A stretch of DNA of 64,000 nt from Carya illinoinensis (GCF_018687715.1 NC_056754.1:12732501-12796500), one strand, 5' to 3'. Positions 33,745 through 47,009 are shown, counted from the stretch's first letter. Numbers and translations are program-made. The notes: generated from the sequence alone by a model not told the origin.

Positions 33745-35913
33745 TTAATTTATAGATTTGACAGAGAGAACATTGAGCTTGTTCTGTCGTAATTGTCCAT
33801 ATTGATTCATTTCTGCGCGCAAGTATATAATCCATTCTTTTTCCAAAATTGCACTTGCAATGTTTGCTAAATATGGTAGGTGTTCCTGTAATAATGAAAA
33901 AATATAGAACATAATGTAATATGTTTTTTTGAATAAATTTATAAAGAGATTTATTACCTCGCCTGTGTGCTCTAATAGATAAACTGCTGTAAAATTCAGA
34001 ATTTCTTCTGCCACCAATCCAAAGGCGACAACTGCTATGCATCCTGTGTCATCTTCTATTTCCAAATATGCTCGAGAACTATAATTAATGAGAATATCAT
34101 TATTGCATAATTTTTATAATTATTATTTTATATTTATTATGTAAAAAATGATAATTTAAAGTATTGAAATACATTTTTTACCGTGACTGTCCGATGCTCA
34201 TATTTTTGCATTTGTAACACGAGAACTTTTCATTATAATCATATCCAGTCGCTTTATTACAGTTGACACAGAACATATAGTAGAACGGCTGATGCAAGTC
34301 GAGTAATAAAAATTTTGCTTTAACTGTGAATGTTGATTTCTGCATTAAAAATAAAAAAATAAATTTCTAATATAAATGTGGCAATAAAGTGAATTTAAAT
34401 AGAAAAAAATAATTTAGTTTTAAAAAGGAAAGTTATACCATCATTGCCTCTGTAGAATCTAAAATTTCAGCAATTTCAGAAATTTTTGTTATTGTCTGCA
34501 TAGCATTGCTTGAACTCGATCCTGTTGATGTATTGAAACCCTTGGCAATGATTTCTTCTAGTAATGCATCATTTTGGGTTGCCCTAAAAATTTATATTAA
34601 TAATTAAAGCAATGTATGTAGTAAAAAAAAGTTACATTAATAATTAAAACGATGGTTGTAATAAAAAAAACAATAATATATGTTAAAATTATACGATATT
34701 ATTTTATAATGAATGAAACAATAAATAATTTAGATTTTATAAAATTAATTGTTGAAATAATTTTTTAAAAAAGATAATTTACCATGTACGTAACGAAACC
34801 GCAACTGCTAAAAGAGGATCGATGGTAAACATGCTTGTCACTTGTGATGATAAAGATAGATCTGTATTATAAATGTGTTAGCAAATATATAAATACATGA
34901 TAAATAATTAACAAAAGTATTATTTTGAATGAAAAGTATCATTATAAGAACCAACTTTAATTCGCATTCCAAGAATTATTGGTTTTGTTGCAATGATGTT
35001 TGAAATTTGTTGACATTCATCATGAACAAATCGAGCCCACATTGTTAAAGTTAAAGGCTTCAGGCTATACAAATTAGAAATAGAATTAAGTTTGTAATAA
35101 TAAAAATATTATAATGCGTTAAATAAAAAATGCTATAAATGTAATTAGAGATGTATTTAAACCTCTCATCTATAAGTTGTATATCTTGAACTGTTGTCTT
35201 TCTATTAACAGTGTTCACTTCTCTGGATGACATCATTTGGATTGAAATAGCTAGAATCTCTATTTCACCAAAATATTGTTTGTTAGTTCATTATGAAACA
35301 AAAGTATATAAATATATCTAATAATTATTTATATAGTTATTACCTATTTCAGAATCTGTATCCTTATAAGCATCAAGCTCATTAAAAGGGATGATATTGT
35401 ACTCTGGAGCCTTTAGCACTGGTTCGTCATCTTCAACATTTTCAATAATTGTCCTCGAATTGATGATCCATTGATATTCATGCGATTCGATTTTGTGTCT
35501 TGGATCTATTGCTTTGACATATGCATTGCCTATATAATAAGATTGAAAAACCTGCAATGTATCATCGCGCAGATCGATATCTTTACCAAATATGACTGCT
35601 TGTAAACGATTTCCCTATAAAAAAATTGAAGAATTAATCAATTGGATTTAAAGAAATAAATATTTATATATCAATTGTAAATACAATATAATAAAAACAA
35701 TAAGAAAATATGTTTATAGATTGAAATGTATAAATTATAATAAATACAAAATGATTCATACCTGAGGATCTATCAATGTGAGGTTCTGATATTTTGTTAT
35801 TGAGTTTCGTGCAATCCTTTTTGGAGATTTTTCTGCAACGAGCATTTTTACTTTTCAGTTTTTGGTAACTGGAATAATGTCTTTGATTGATGCATAAACG
35901 GTTCGCATATTTG
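33745..35913 (-). pseudogene. Helitron-borne replication protein A large-subunit-like (RPA1-like) gene, ten exon-like segments
   Basis: Exon-like segments on the minus strand, all with GT-AG borders and compatible phases where checked: 35762-35913, 35344-35614, 35163-35259, 34952-35064, 34783-34861, 34439-34583, 34182-34339, 33958-34078 and 33745-33885, plus an unlocated start. An OB-fold-like region reads ITKYQNLTLIDPQ, GNRLQAVIF and YYIGNAYVKA. A zinc-finger-like part reads FCVNCNKATGYDYN then FSCYKC (C-x2-C...C-x2-C), as in the RPA70 C-terminal domain, followed by YLEIEDDTGCIAVVAFG. Plant Helitrons commonly carry RPA-like ORFs, thought to bind single-stranded DNA. A TGA in the first segment (after IPVTKN) probably replaces Trp, so this copy is likely inactive. 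Confidence 0.75.
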
Positions 35914-36812
35914 CTGTTTTTACAAATTAGAAGATAGAGAAGTATTACTATATATATATTATAAACATTATAATATAATTAAAAAAAACAATAGAATGTA
36001 TAAATGATAATATTTGAAAAACATTAACTGAACAGACTAAAGAATATATTAAATATGACTATTTATATAGCATTATAATGAGTTTGTTATTTTCAAAAAA
36101 TCTTTATACACAATATGTTTTGTACAATTTTTTTCATAGTTATCAATTGTAGTTGGTCTTATAAGAATTTTTACTGAATTGGCAGTTTTGGCTCTTGATA
36201 ATACTACATATAATTGTCTATGAGAAAATACTGGTTCGGGTAAATATATTCCGACAGAATTTAATGTTTGTCCTTGTGATTTATTTATTTTCATTGCAAA
36301 ACTTAATTTAATGGGAAATTGTGTGCGTTTAAATGGAAAACCATTATTTTCATTTATATCTGGTAAGAATGAAATTCTGGGTATAAAAACTCTTTGCCCT
36401 TTGTGATGACCAACTGAAATTTTTGCATCAATAACATTACGATTAAAATTACAACAAATCAATCGTGTGGCATTGCATAAACCTTCTGAAGGATTTATAT
36501 TTCTAAGCAACATGATGGGACAATTCTTTTTAAGCAATAATTCATGTGGTGGCAATCCACTTGGTATTAAAGTGTTTAAAAAATCTTCGATTACACCTTG
36601 TTCAAATGTATCAATTGTTTCATCGAAACTATAATATCGCACCATATTACCAGGAAATTTTTCAATGATTATGGCATTTATTTCATCAACTGAGTGATTT
36701 TTTTGTGTTAATATAGCTCGATTTGTCATTTCAATTAAATTATTTGAATAATTTGATATGTCTTCAAAAATAGCTTCTAATAAACAATTTAAAGATTCAG
36801 CATCATTGTTAT

Positions 36813-37942
36813 TGTCACGCCCCCAAATCCCCTTGCACGGACACGGGAAAATCGAGACATCCGGATGATGACATCACGGGTCATCACCCTATCGACGTGT
36901 GCCAAGTGTGTGTATAAGCGACAAAGGTGCAAAGGAAACGCAGCGGATAACAAAAGTCATATAATTAAGTACCAGAATTTTTCTTAATTTTAATACAAAG
37001 CTATTCAAAACATACATAAATAAATATTACAAGATACGAATATAATTTAATATCAACTACAAAACATAACATCAGCATCCCGGCGGAGCCGCATCCTCGG
37101 GCTCAGCCTCCTCCTCCTCATCCTCGATCTCTGTACCAAAATCTACGGTACCAAAAATGGTGCCGCAGGTAAGTAAACTCCAAACACCACTAGATAAAAA
37201 CATATAAAACTCAAACAACATGGATACAAGAAAAGCCATTGCACATGTCCCGCAAAACCACATTTTTACCACGCACGCCAAAAACCCATTTGGCCCATAA
37301 AAACATATCCTTAAAACCAAGCCTCGCCATTATCCCAGATAATGGCCCAAACCACCATTTTCCCAGAAAATGGATCAATGCCTCGAAAACCAACATCGTC
37401 ATTTTCCCAGAAAATGGCCCACATCTGAAAACCATAAAAACAATCCGGTTATGCATGCACCATGATCTCCCCTAGGGATCACCCGCACACCTTGGCTCTG
37501 TGCCACACCGCAGGTAACGACTACGCTTGTGACACCTAAACGAGCGATGCCCAGACTCGCGCCCAGCGCGTACCTGGCCAGGCCATCCTCTAGCCCTCGC
37601 CAGCGAAGGGCCACGGAGTCGGTGAGTAGAGCGATGCCCAGACTCGCGCCCAGTGTGATGACCCGCTTTTACGTGTATTTTCACTGAAGGGTTGTTTTTA
37701 TTTTAATTAATATATCAGTTAGTTTATTTTAATTTATTTGCATTTTAAAATTTGTTTTTAATTTAATATAATTTATTTGTGGTTGTGTTTTATTTCTTTT
37801 AGTTGTTGTGTGGTTTTAATCTTTTTGGCGGTTTAGTTTCGTTTCCCGGAATGAGGACTGGACCTCATCTCTTTTCACATCTTTTTCCTTTTTTTCTCTT
37901 TTTCCTTTTTTCTCTTTTTCTTCTTTTCTTTTTCTTTTCTTT

Positions 37943-37974
<32 letters not shown>

Positions 37975-40900
37975 TTTTTCTTCTCCTTTCCCCTGCTTCC
38001 CGCTCGACCGAAACCCCCCCCGTGCTCTCTCTCTCTCTCCTCCCTCTCCCTCGCGCCGGCTCTCTCTCTCTTCCAGCCCATCGCCGTCCGGCCACCAACC
38101 GGACCCCCACCGGTCCCAAAAGTTCCCCCTCCCTCCGGCGCACCACCCCTCCGAAAGCCACCCCCAACCGGCCGGCCATTTGGCCGGAAAAAGCCCAACA
38201 AGGCCGCACGGATTTCACTCCGATCCGCCGCCGTCGCTCCACCTCCGGCCACCACTTCTTCACCACTTCATCACCGACTCCTTGCCGTCCTAACCCACCC
38301 ATTTCCGGCCTCCAACGACCACCGGAACAGCTCCTACGAGCTTAGTTTCCGTTTTGGGTAATCCGGCCATTTCCGGCCATTCCGCCGCCACCCACGGCCG
38401 TTCGTCACTTCCAATAGCTTCACAACCATCCCTAGACCATACCCTATCAATCTCGTGTCCTAGTTTGTCTCCGTTCAAAAGTGGGTAATTTATTACCCAC
38501 GGCAACAGTGTAAATTACACTGTTATGTTGCTTTTCCTCCGCCGTTTGCAACGCCGCTTGTTTTCTAAAATTGTCGTATAGCGCTGTAAGTATTTTCCAA
38601 ACCCTATTTTCAGATTTAAATATATATCGCTCATTCAATTTATTTATTGTTGTTGGTTGTTGATTCAGGACTGAGTCCGAGGAGTTTCGGGGGTCGGATG
38701 GATGGAGGACGGAGTTGCCTGTTTATTTGTTTTATGTTGTTTGATTATTTTATTATGCATTGTTATGGCATTACATGGTGCATACACGGGTGTTGTGGAT
38801 TTATGTGAAAAGTCGGTGTTTTGGTGTAAGTGTGTTGCGGGTGCGTGTGTATCACGAGCCCAAGCCGGGATGGGTTATTATCTCGGTGGAGCTCATCTGG
38901 TCACTCGGGAGCGGAATAAACTGAGTGATGTCCCCTGAGTTGTCGAGAGAGATGACGGGAGCGGGGCTAGGGGATGCTTGGCTACGAACGCGCCGGGCGT
39001 GGAACCGGGCATCGCCCTACTCACCGACTCCGTGGCCCTTCGCTGGCGAGGGCTAGAGGATGCTTGGCTACGCACGCGCGGGAGGCGCGGAACTGGGCAT
39101 CGCTCGTTAGGTGTCACATGCGTGGTGGTACTCTACGGTGTGACACTGGAGCCAGGGTGTGCGGATGACCCCTAGGGGAGGTCATGGTGCATACGGTTAA
39201 AATTGGATAATGGTTTATGAGGCCAAATGGGACTTTTGGCGTGGGCCAGATGGACTTCTGGCGAGATATTGGGCCAGATGGACTTCTGGCGAGATATTGG
39301 GCCAAATGGACTTTTGGCGGCCAAATGTGACTTTTGGCGTGTTTTTCAGAAAGGATGTGTTTTTGGGGCCGAATGGGTTTTTTGGCGTGTGTGGAAACCT
39401 TGTGTTTTATGGGCTTTGTGCATTGGGCATGGTTCATGCATCTTGTTTGAGTTTTATGTGTTTTTATCTGGTAGTGTTTGGGTTTTACTTACCTGCGGTA
39501 CCATTCGTGGTTCCGTAGCTTTTGGTGCAGAGTTAGAGGACGAAGAGGAGGAGGCTGAGCCCGAGGATGCGGCTCCGCCGGGTTGCTGATGCTATCTTTT
39601 ATGTTTGTTTAAAACTGTATTTGGGTTTTTGTAATATTTTATTTATGTATGTTTTAAACAGCTTGTACTACGTTAAGAAAAATTCTGGTACTTAGTTATG
39701 ACTTTCGTTATCCGCTGCGTGTTTCTCTGTACACATCTGTTGCCTTGCACACACTTGGCACCCGTCGATGGGATGGTGACCCGGGTTGTCACCATCCGGA
39801 CACCTCAATTTCCCCGTGTTCGGGCGTGGGGATTTGGGGGCGTCACACCTAGCGCGTACCTGGCCAGGCCATCCTCTAGCCTCGCTCCCGTTGTCGCCCA
39901 GCGACAACTCAGGGGACGTCACTCAGTATTATCCACTCCCGAGTGACCAGAGGAGCTCCACCGAGATAATAACTCATCTCGGCTTGGACTCATGAGACAC
40001 ACGCACCCGAAAATCCATTCACGCCAGCAAAACAGGATTTCTCAAATAAAATAAAATACACGTGCATGCACTATGCAAATGCAATTATCAATGCACAAAA
40101 CAATCAACCAACCATAAATCAATAAATCAAGCAACTCCGTCCTCCATCCATCCGACCCCCGAACTCCTCGGACTCAGTCCGGAATCAACCAACCAGCAGA
40201 TAAAATAAATTGAATGAGCGATATATATTTAAATCTGAAAATAGGGTTTGGAAAATACTTACAGCGCTATACGGTATTTTTAGAAAGCTTGCGGCATTGC
40301 AAACGGCGGAGGAAAAGCAACGTAACAGTGTAATTTACACTGTGGTCGTGGGTTGTAAAATACCCACTTTTGAACGGGGACAAACCAAGGCTCGGGATTG
40401 ATAGGGAATGGCCTTGAGATATTTATGAAGCTAAGAAAAATGAGTTTTGGCCGTGGGTGGTGGTGGAAATGGCGGTCGAAGGCCAAAAAGGGGCTGAACG
40501 GAGTTGAGCTCGTGGGAGCTGCTCCGGCAACGGATCGAGGCTGGAAATGGGTGGTTTAGGTCGGCAAGAAGTAGGGGAAGAAGCTGTGAAAAGATGGTGG
40601 CCGGAGGTGGTGCGACGGCGCCGAAAACGGTGAAAAACCGTATGGCTTGGAGGAGCTCGTGGCGGCTAACGATGGCTCGGATGGAGGTGAAACTTGGTGG
40701 GGATGTTCACCGGTGAGAGGGGAAGAAAATTGGGTGGGTCGTGTAGGCCACGCCGCCGGCGAGCGGCAGTTCTGGGCTGCGAAAGCAACCGGCGACAGGG
40801 GCAAAAATAGAGCAGGTGCAGCGACTTCCGGCGGCTCTCGAAGGCTAACGGCTGGTCCGATGGCTCTGAAAATTGGTGGGGATTATCTCTGGTGGAAGGG

Positions 40901-41391
40901 GAAAAGAATGGTGGTGGCGGTGCACTAAACGGTGGCCGGACGGCGGAGAACTGGCCGGTCAAAGTGGAGGTGACGGGAAGGAGAAAAGAGAGGAGCTGCG
41001 CACGGGGAGAGGGGGAAACGGGAAGAAAAAGAAGAAGAAGAAAAGAAGAAAAGAAAGAAAAGAAGAAAAGAAACGGAAAAAGGGAAAAAGAAAAAGAAAA
41101 GAAAAGAAATGAGGTCCAATCCTCACCTCTGGAGTCCAACAACTGATCCAACGAAAATAAGTTTAAAAGCAATAAAACTAAGAAAATATTTTAAACACAA
41201 CGTAAAGCTAAAATATAATAATTAACTAGTAAAAACAAACTATTTAATTTTAAATCCAAAGACAAGCTAAAATAAATTAAACAGCAATTTAAATGCAATT
41301 AAAACCCGATAATTTAAAATAAAAGAAATATTATATTAATTAAATTAGAATATTCCTTCAGTGAAAATACACATAAAAATGGGATGTCACA
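36813..41391 (-). mobile_element. Solo LTR C (outer), inserted in the helicase gene and interrupted by solo LTR D
   Basis: Perfect 5-bp TSD GTTAT at 36808-36812 and 41392-41396. The minus-strand ends are TGTGACATCCC...GGGGGCGTGACA. Without LTR D and its TSD the element is about 2.38 kb. Removing it rejoins the Pif1 reading frame (EMLIQYN to NNNDAESLNCL). No internal retroviral genes are present. Poly-Phe, Lys-rich or Gly-rich ORFs inside are low-complexity translations. Confidence 0.88.
37654..39847 (+). mobile_element. Solo LTR D (inner), opposite orientation to C
   Basis: 2,194 bp, starting TGTGATGACCCG and ending GGGGGCGTCACA. Flanked by near-identical TSD CCCAG (37649-37653) and CCTAG (39848-39852). 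Same family as C, inverted, so 36813-41391 contains long inverted repeats. It holds an approximately 98-bp internal tandem duplication (about 38965-39115, two copies around GAGGATGCTTGGCTACG). Confidence 0.85.
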
Positions 41392-41672
41392 GTTATATTG
41401 AATAAGCATTTCTGTTGGAATTTTGATCATATCTTTAACAGTAATTGGTTCATTACCATTACCAATTTCAATTAAATAACGACAAAAATTAGGATTCAAT
41501 CTAGATCTCATATTTTCTATTAATTTAATTTTGGTTAAGGAAGACCATAAATGAGAGCGGGCTAAGCTTGCATCAATTTGTTCTTCTTTTGTACTTTTTC
41601 GAATTACAGGTAATACTTGACGAAAATCTCCACCAAAAACAATAACCTTTCCACCGAAAGAAAGGTGGACTC

Positions 41673-42493
41673 TTCAAGCAAAAGGTGTAAAAGCTTGAGT
41701 TGGGTTTGGACAATGCGGGCTTGGGAAGAGGATGCATAGGTGGACTCAAGTGAGACCCAAATATCTCTAGCAGTGGTACAGCCAACCACTTGTGGCATAA
41801 GTGATTCAGATAGAGAGGAGATAAGGGTGGACATGACTAGTTGATCTTGCTGGAACCAGTTTTCATATTCTGGATTCAATGAAGAATCGGGAAGTTGGAC
41901 GGGTGGAGGTAGGGAACAAGTTGGACCTTTCATAACAAGTAATTTTCTGGAGTTAACTTTACCGAAAGAATGTGAGAAGCATTAGGTAAGGGAAGAGAGG
42001 GAAGGGAGGTGGGAGTAGAAGAAGAAGACATTGTGCCGGAGGAATCGGACATGCTTTGGACGATTAGTCCTTGGTATTCTCTGATACCATGTTGAGAATG
42101 CTTGAAGAGTTTTTCTTGTATATATATATTTCTCACACTATTACAATGAGGCACTGCCTCTTAATATATACTCGTTCAAGACGGCATAAATGAAGGAATA
42201 TTCTTCTTGATATATTTACAGCTAATAGTATAAAAAACAGAGTTTTATAATGGGTGCATGGTGGACAACGGACTGCAGACTGGAATTGTTTCAGGACTTG
42301 TCATGAAGTGCTGTTGAGTAGTGGTGGCAGTGCAGGTGGTGCTTGTGCTACGTGATGGTTGTGCAGAATGCTCTGCATGGTTTGCATGCGGTATGTAAGG
42401 AGCATTGGCAGCAGCTGCTGTGCTATTTGTGGGTGGTGGCCACGCCTTGTGGTCTGCATGGCGTGCATGCAGTGTACGTGATGGTCGAACACA
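41673..42493 (-). mobile_element. Ty1/copia 5' fragment: LTR, primer site, partial gag
   Basis: LTR 42090-42493 reads TGTGTTCGACC...ATTCTCAACA. It is followed at once by TGGTATCAGAG (42079-42089), complementary to initiator tRNA-Met. Gag opens at 42052 (MSDSSGTMSSSS) and continues, after a Trp-to-stop change and a deletion, with NWFQQDQLVMSTLISSLSES and ARDIWVSLESTYASSSQARI, typical copia gag (UBN2-type). It stops at the helicase sequence FGGKVIVFGGDFRQ, so the rest of the element and its 3' LTR are missing. The insertion also replaced about 15 codons of the helicase. Confidence 0.85.
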
Positions 42494-44829
42494 TCTTATC
42501 CACTGCCTCTATAGAATATTTTCCACACATAAGTGCTTCGTCCCATATAATTAATTTTGCAAGACGCAATAATTTAGCAAGATTTCCTTGTTTGCTAACA
42601 TTGCATGTACTATTTTTTTTCTATATTTAATGGAATTTTAAAGCGTGAATGTGCGGTTCGGCCTCCAAGTAAAATTGATGCAGCAACACCAGATGATGGA
42701 GTTGCAAGTGCTATCATTTGTTTTGATCTAATTTTAGCAAGAAGTGTTTTGTATAGAAATGTTTTTCCAGTGCCAGCAGGACCATCAATGAAAAATGCAG
42801 CAGGTTTGTTGAGAAGTAAAGTTTTGAAAATTAATTCATATGCATGTTTTTGTTTAGAATTTAAATGATTTAATGCAAGCAGATCTTCTTGTGGAATTGT
42901 AACAGTTAATTCATCATCAGAGAATATATCAATTGGAGCAAGATGATACATATTTATATTCTTTCCCATTGATTCAAGCGTAAAAGAGATATTTTGTAGT
43001 ACCATTTTTTTAATATTTTTTGCTGTTGTATTTGTTGAATAAAAATCTGCAGACATTTCTTTTTCAAATCGTTCCCAAAGTTCTTTTGGATTTGTAGGAT
43101 TACAATATACTAAAATTGTTGCAAAAAGACGTCTTAAACTATTTGGAATTCGGTATAAACAAACTTCTTCTAAACATTCTTCTAAACTACTATCTTTATT
43201 TAATAGACCATGTAAATTAGCTGCTTCACGAAATGTGGGTACAACAATACCATTAATTGTTTTTAAATCTTCAAATGATTTTGGCCCTCTAATGCGGTTC
43301 AGTAATATTCGCAAGTAATATCTTTCACCTTCAATTGGATTTGCACTAACAATTCGCCCTATAACATTTCCTTTCTTTCTTGGAATCCAAATTGTATATT
43401 GTTGATTCCAAACGAATTTTTCAGGAAATTCTCTGTACAATAAATTGTGTGCATTTTGATCAATTTGATTTGTTAAAAAGAATTAAGTTAACATTGATTT
43501 TGTTGACAAATCTGAATTTAAAATGCTGTTTAAATTTTCATGTGCAAGAAAAGCTACTAAATGTTGATTTTCAAGGTGCAGATGTAAACTATAAACTGAT
43601 GGATACATTTCGTTAAGTGCAAAACCATATATTCTCCATGTAGCTTCAGGTGGTGTAATCCATCTACCTGATTGAAATTGTTCAATTTCATCAATTTGTT
43701 GATTATTTTCGTCGTTGATTAAATTGAAAGCGATACGATCATGTCCTTTGTAAATATATTTATACAAATATTTGACAGCTTTAATTGTAGAATAAATTTC
43801 AAGATTTATATGACAATTAAATTTTGAAAGAAGATATGGATTATATGGTACAACCCAACGATTATCTAAATTTTGTCCTCTAACTTTCACAATTGTTCCG
43901 TCATTAGAACGTTTGTATAACGAAAAATAATCAATTCCAATAGTTGTTTTAGATGTAAATTTTTTAGGATATTGATTTTTGCAAATTCCATTTTTTTTCA
44001 TACATATATTAGTTGGATTCAATATTCCGCAAGGACCATGCATCATATGTTTAACAACACTTTTATATAAGTGTACATTTTTTGTTTTATCAGGTATTTC
44101 TGCTGAAACAATTTCTTCGAAAGATTCAGGTGCAGAAATTCGCCAATCTTTTTGTAGTATTATTAAAAAATGAACATGTGGTAAACCTCTTTTTTTATGT
44201 TCGATTGTGTAAACATATGCTGCAACTTTACCAAAAATTTCTCGTTTAAATAATTCATTTTTTAAATCTTCTAATTGTGCTTTAAATATTCGTGCAATTA
44301 AATCAAGACGATTTTGAACTTCTTCATGTGGTTTTAATTTATCTAAAATTTCTTTCTAACTTGGATTACATGTCATAGTTAAGAAAATATCAGGTTTGCC
44401 AAAACGTTGAACTAATGTCATTGCTTCCATATATTTCTTGCACATATCTCTTGGACCTCTAATAAAAGATGAAGGTAAGATAATTCGTCTTCCAATTTTG
44501 GAGGCATTAGTTTCTCCAATTGAAATACTATCAACAATACCTTGATATATATCTGATCTAATTTCTTATTGTTTCGAACGAAAATAATTTAATCTTGATG
44601 TTTCAATTTTAATATGCATGTCAACAACAAATTGTTGTAATAAACAACCAGATAATAATAAAATTGATTTGTTATGTTGTCTTATTTGTAATTTGAAACA
44701 ATAATATTCACGGCATGAAATTGTTGGTTGTTTCTTCTTCTTCTTCAAAACTACAAAAATTATGGAAGAAAATTTAGAAATATAAACATATAAAAGTTTA
44801 AGATAAGAAAATTAGAAGAATTAAAATTT

Positions 44830-45391
44830 GAGTTAAATATAGTTTGCCCCCTCCGACTATCATTTAATTCACAATATGTCTTCAAAACTATTGATTGCAT
44901 TAAAATGCCCCCTCTTATTTTCAAAACAGCCCAATCTCCCTTGCCTTTTATCTATAATAAGATTCTCCTTCAATGTAAAGACAGAAATACTGCTTAATTA
45001 ATTGGTTTCGTTAATATCCGAAAATCATGTACACCGGACCTGCTTTCATTGGACTTGCGAGATGTATGGAAAAAATTTGAAGACAATGTGAAAAGAGAAA
45101 TTTTTGTGGGGATAAAAAAAATAGGAAAGCAGATCAACTAACCCCTTTTGTTTTCGAGGGAAATACAAACGACAATGTTGTTGATGAAGTGAAGGGTAAT
45201 TTTGTCTTTGCATTAAAGGAGATACACGTGAAAAGTACACAAATGACATTTTCATTCGATTTAATGCTTGTTGTAGATGGAAGAGGGCGATTAGGACGTT
45301 TTGAAAATAAGAGGGGATATTTTGATGCAATCAATAATTTTAGGGGTACATTGTAAATTAAGTAATAGTTGGAGGGGATAAAGTCTAACCC
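44830..45391. mobile_element. Mutator-type MITE in a Helitron intron
   Basis: 562 bp with TIRs of about 110 bp. The left end starts GAGTTAAATATAGTTTGCCC. The right end in reverse complement starts GGGTTAGACTTTATCCCC. Both continue through CAAAAYTATTGATTGCAT and CCCTCTTATTTTCAAAAC. A 9-bp TSD TTAAAATTT / TTAAAATTA (8 of 9) fits Mutator-like transposition. There is no transposase. Confidence 0.75.
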
Positions 45392-47009
45392 TTAAAATTA
45401 TTATTACCTTCTTCTTCAGTTCGAAATAATTCCTCTGCATTACTTGATTTGTGTAAATCATTTAGTGTTGATGTTTGATTGTTTAGCAATATTGTTCTTT
45501 TTTTTATTTTTTCGATTCCTTCATGCCAACCAGAATCACCAAGAGGAAATAATAATGGATATTGAAGTGAATCGTAACAACCAAAATAATATTGAACAAT
45601 ATGATTTTGACCTGTATGACTAAAAACGATAATATTTCGATTTGTTTCTTCTGCATAATTGTCAGATTCAGTCCAAATAGCTGCAACTTGCGATACTGAT
45701 GGGGTATGATAAACACGTTGATCTAATCCAACGTCTGATTTTATGTGAATTACATGATTTTTGAGATTTTGAATGTTACTCAAGTTTCGAAAGAAATGAC
45801 TATATGGATTAACTCTGAGTATATCCATCAATTGACTAATAATGGAAGGATCTAATCTTTCTGCATCATTAACACGATTTTCTAATTCATGTTCAGTATC
45901 ATAGAAGTATAGTTGCAAGTATGAAGGATATCCATCTTCGGGAATTAAATCATTAATGTAATGATAGATTTGTCATTGAACTCTAAATGTGTAAATTCCT
46001 CTGTTTCTTCTACATAAATTTGTATCAAACTTAACTCCAAATGATGTGAAGGCAAATTTATTATTATATGTACGCACGTATGTATGAAAATTTTCAGATT
46101 CGTTTGAATTAGAAGTAAATAACTGATATAGTTCATTAGGAATTTGACTAAACGCTAACGATATTGTTCCATCTGCACAACAAAAACTGTTTGGTTCATG
46201 ATAAAATTTTTTTGCTCTACAATATTTACATGACGGTACTAATAGTAAATAACTTGGTTCAAGAATTATAGTGTGTAATATTTGTCTAAAACAATGAGAT
46301 CTTCTTTGTCGTTTTCCTATATTAAAAAAATAAAAAATAATATTATTAAAGATAAGATATTAAATATTAATGTAAAAATTAACAAAAAAATGTGTTAGCT
46401 TGTACATTACCTAAATTGGAATTTGACGTTCTTTGAAAATTGAATTCATCTTCATTTAGATAATTAACCTATAAAAGCATTTTTTAATATTTATTGAATA
46501 GAATGAGAAAGGAATTGAAGGAAATATTTCTTTTAGTAAGAAATAGTTATGAATAAACATGATTGGTCAATATTGAAGTTGAGGTATTGTTATCGATGTT
46601 AATTCCAGAAAAGTTGATATTCGAAGACGATCCAATTTCTCTTATTCAAATCCCTTCATTGTTGTTTGAAGAAAGATATAGGACATTCTGAGACTGTCTT
46701 TGCCTTCGCATTTCATTATGTCGAAGATTTTTCAACTCAGCATATCTCTCTCTTTTTTTTCGACAGATTTCTTTTTTTTTTTTTTTTGTTTGATTGGATA
46801 CTATACCAATTTTTTTTTCGTGGATTGTTTTCACTCTCTTCTGGATTTATTCATAAAAGAAGTTAGATAAAATAAAAAAAATGGTGTTAATAATGTTTAA
46901 GTATATTTTTGCATTTAATAATATTGTCTTACCAATCGGCATAAAGTTATGAAAAATTGTAAATTCTGTGTCGAGTTTGGTGCGTAATCTAAAAACAAAT
47001 TGAACATAA

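Larger units (their letters stand above)
36073..46834 (-). pseudogene. Helitron Rep-helicase (RepHel) gene, broken and multiply interrupted
   Basis: N-terminal Lys/Arg-rich exon 46646-46834. Exon 45408-46316 carries a zinc-finger-like CKYCRAKKFYHEPNSFCC and IIVFSHTGQNHIVQ...QYPLLFPLGDSGWHEG. The large segment up to 44750 carries the Helitron N domain (CREYYCFKLQIR, QQFVVDMHIKIE), DIFLTMTCNP, the HUH motif GLPHVHF and the tyrosine motif KYLYKYIYKGHDR. Pif1 helicase follows: GPAGTGKT, TPSSGVAAS, VIVFGGDFRQVLPVI, and C-terminal FAMKINKSQGQTLNSVGIYL with VVLSRAKT. Breaks include stops near 45972, 44558 and 44356 (probable Trp to stop), frameshifts near 43490 and 42625, a copia fragment (41673-42493) and nested solo LTRs (36813-41391). 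It initiates rolling-circle transposition when intact; here it is inactive. Confidence 0.93.

Noticed and set aside
37803..38345. 180-residue ORF with Phe/Leu-rich then Pro/Thr-rich composition, and its Lys/Gly-rich antisense ORFs (also 40666-41172)
   Set aside because: Inside solo LTRs C and D and driven by pyrimidine-rich low-complexity DNA; no protein family resemblance.
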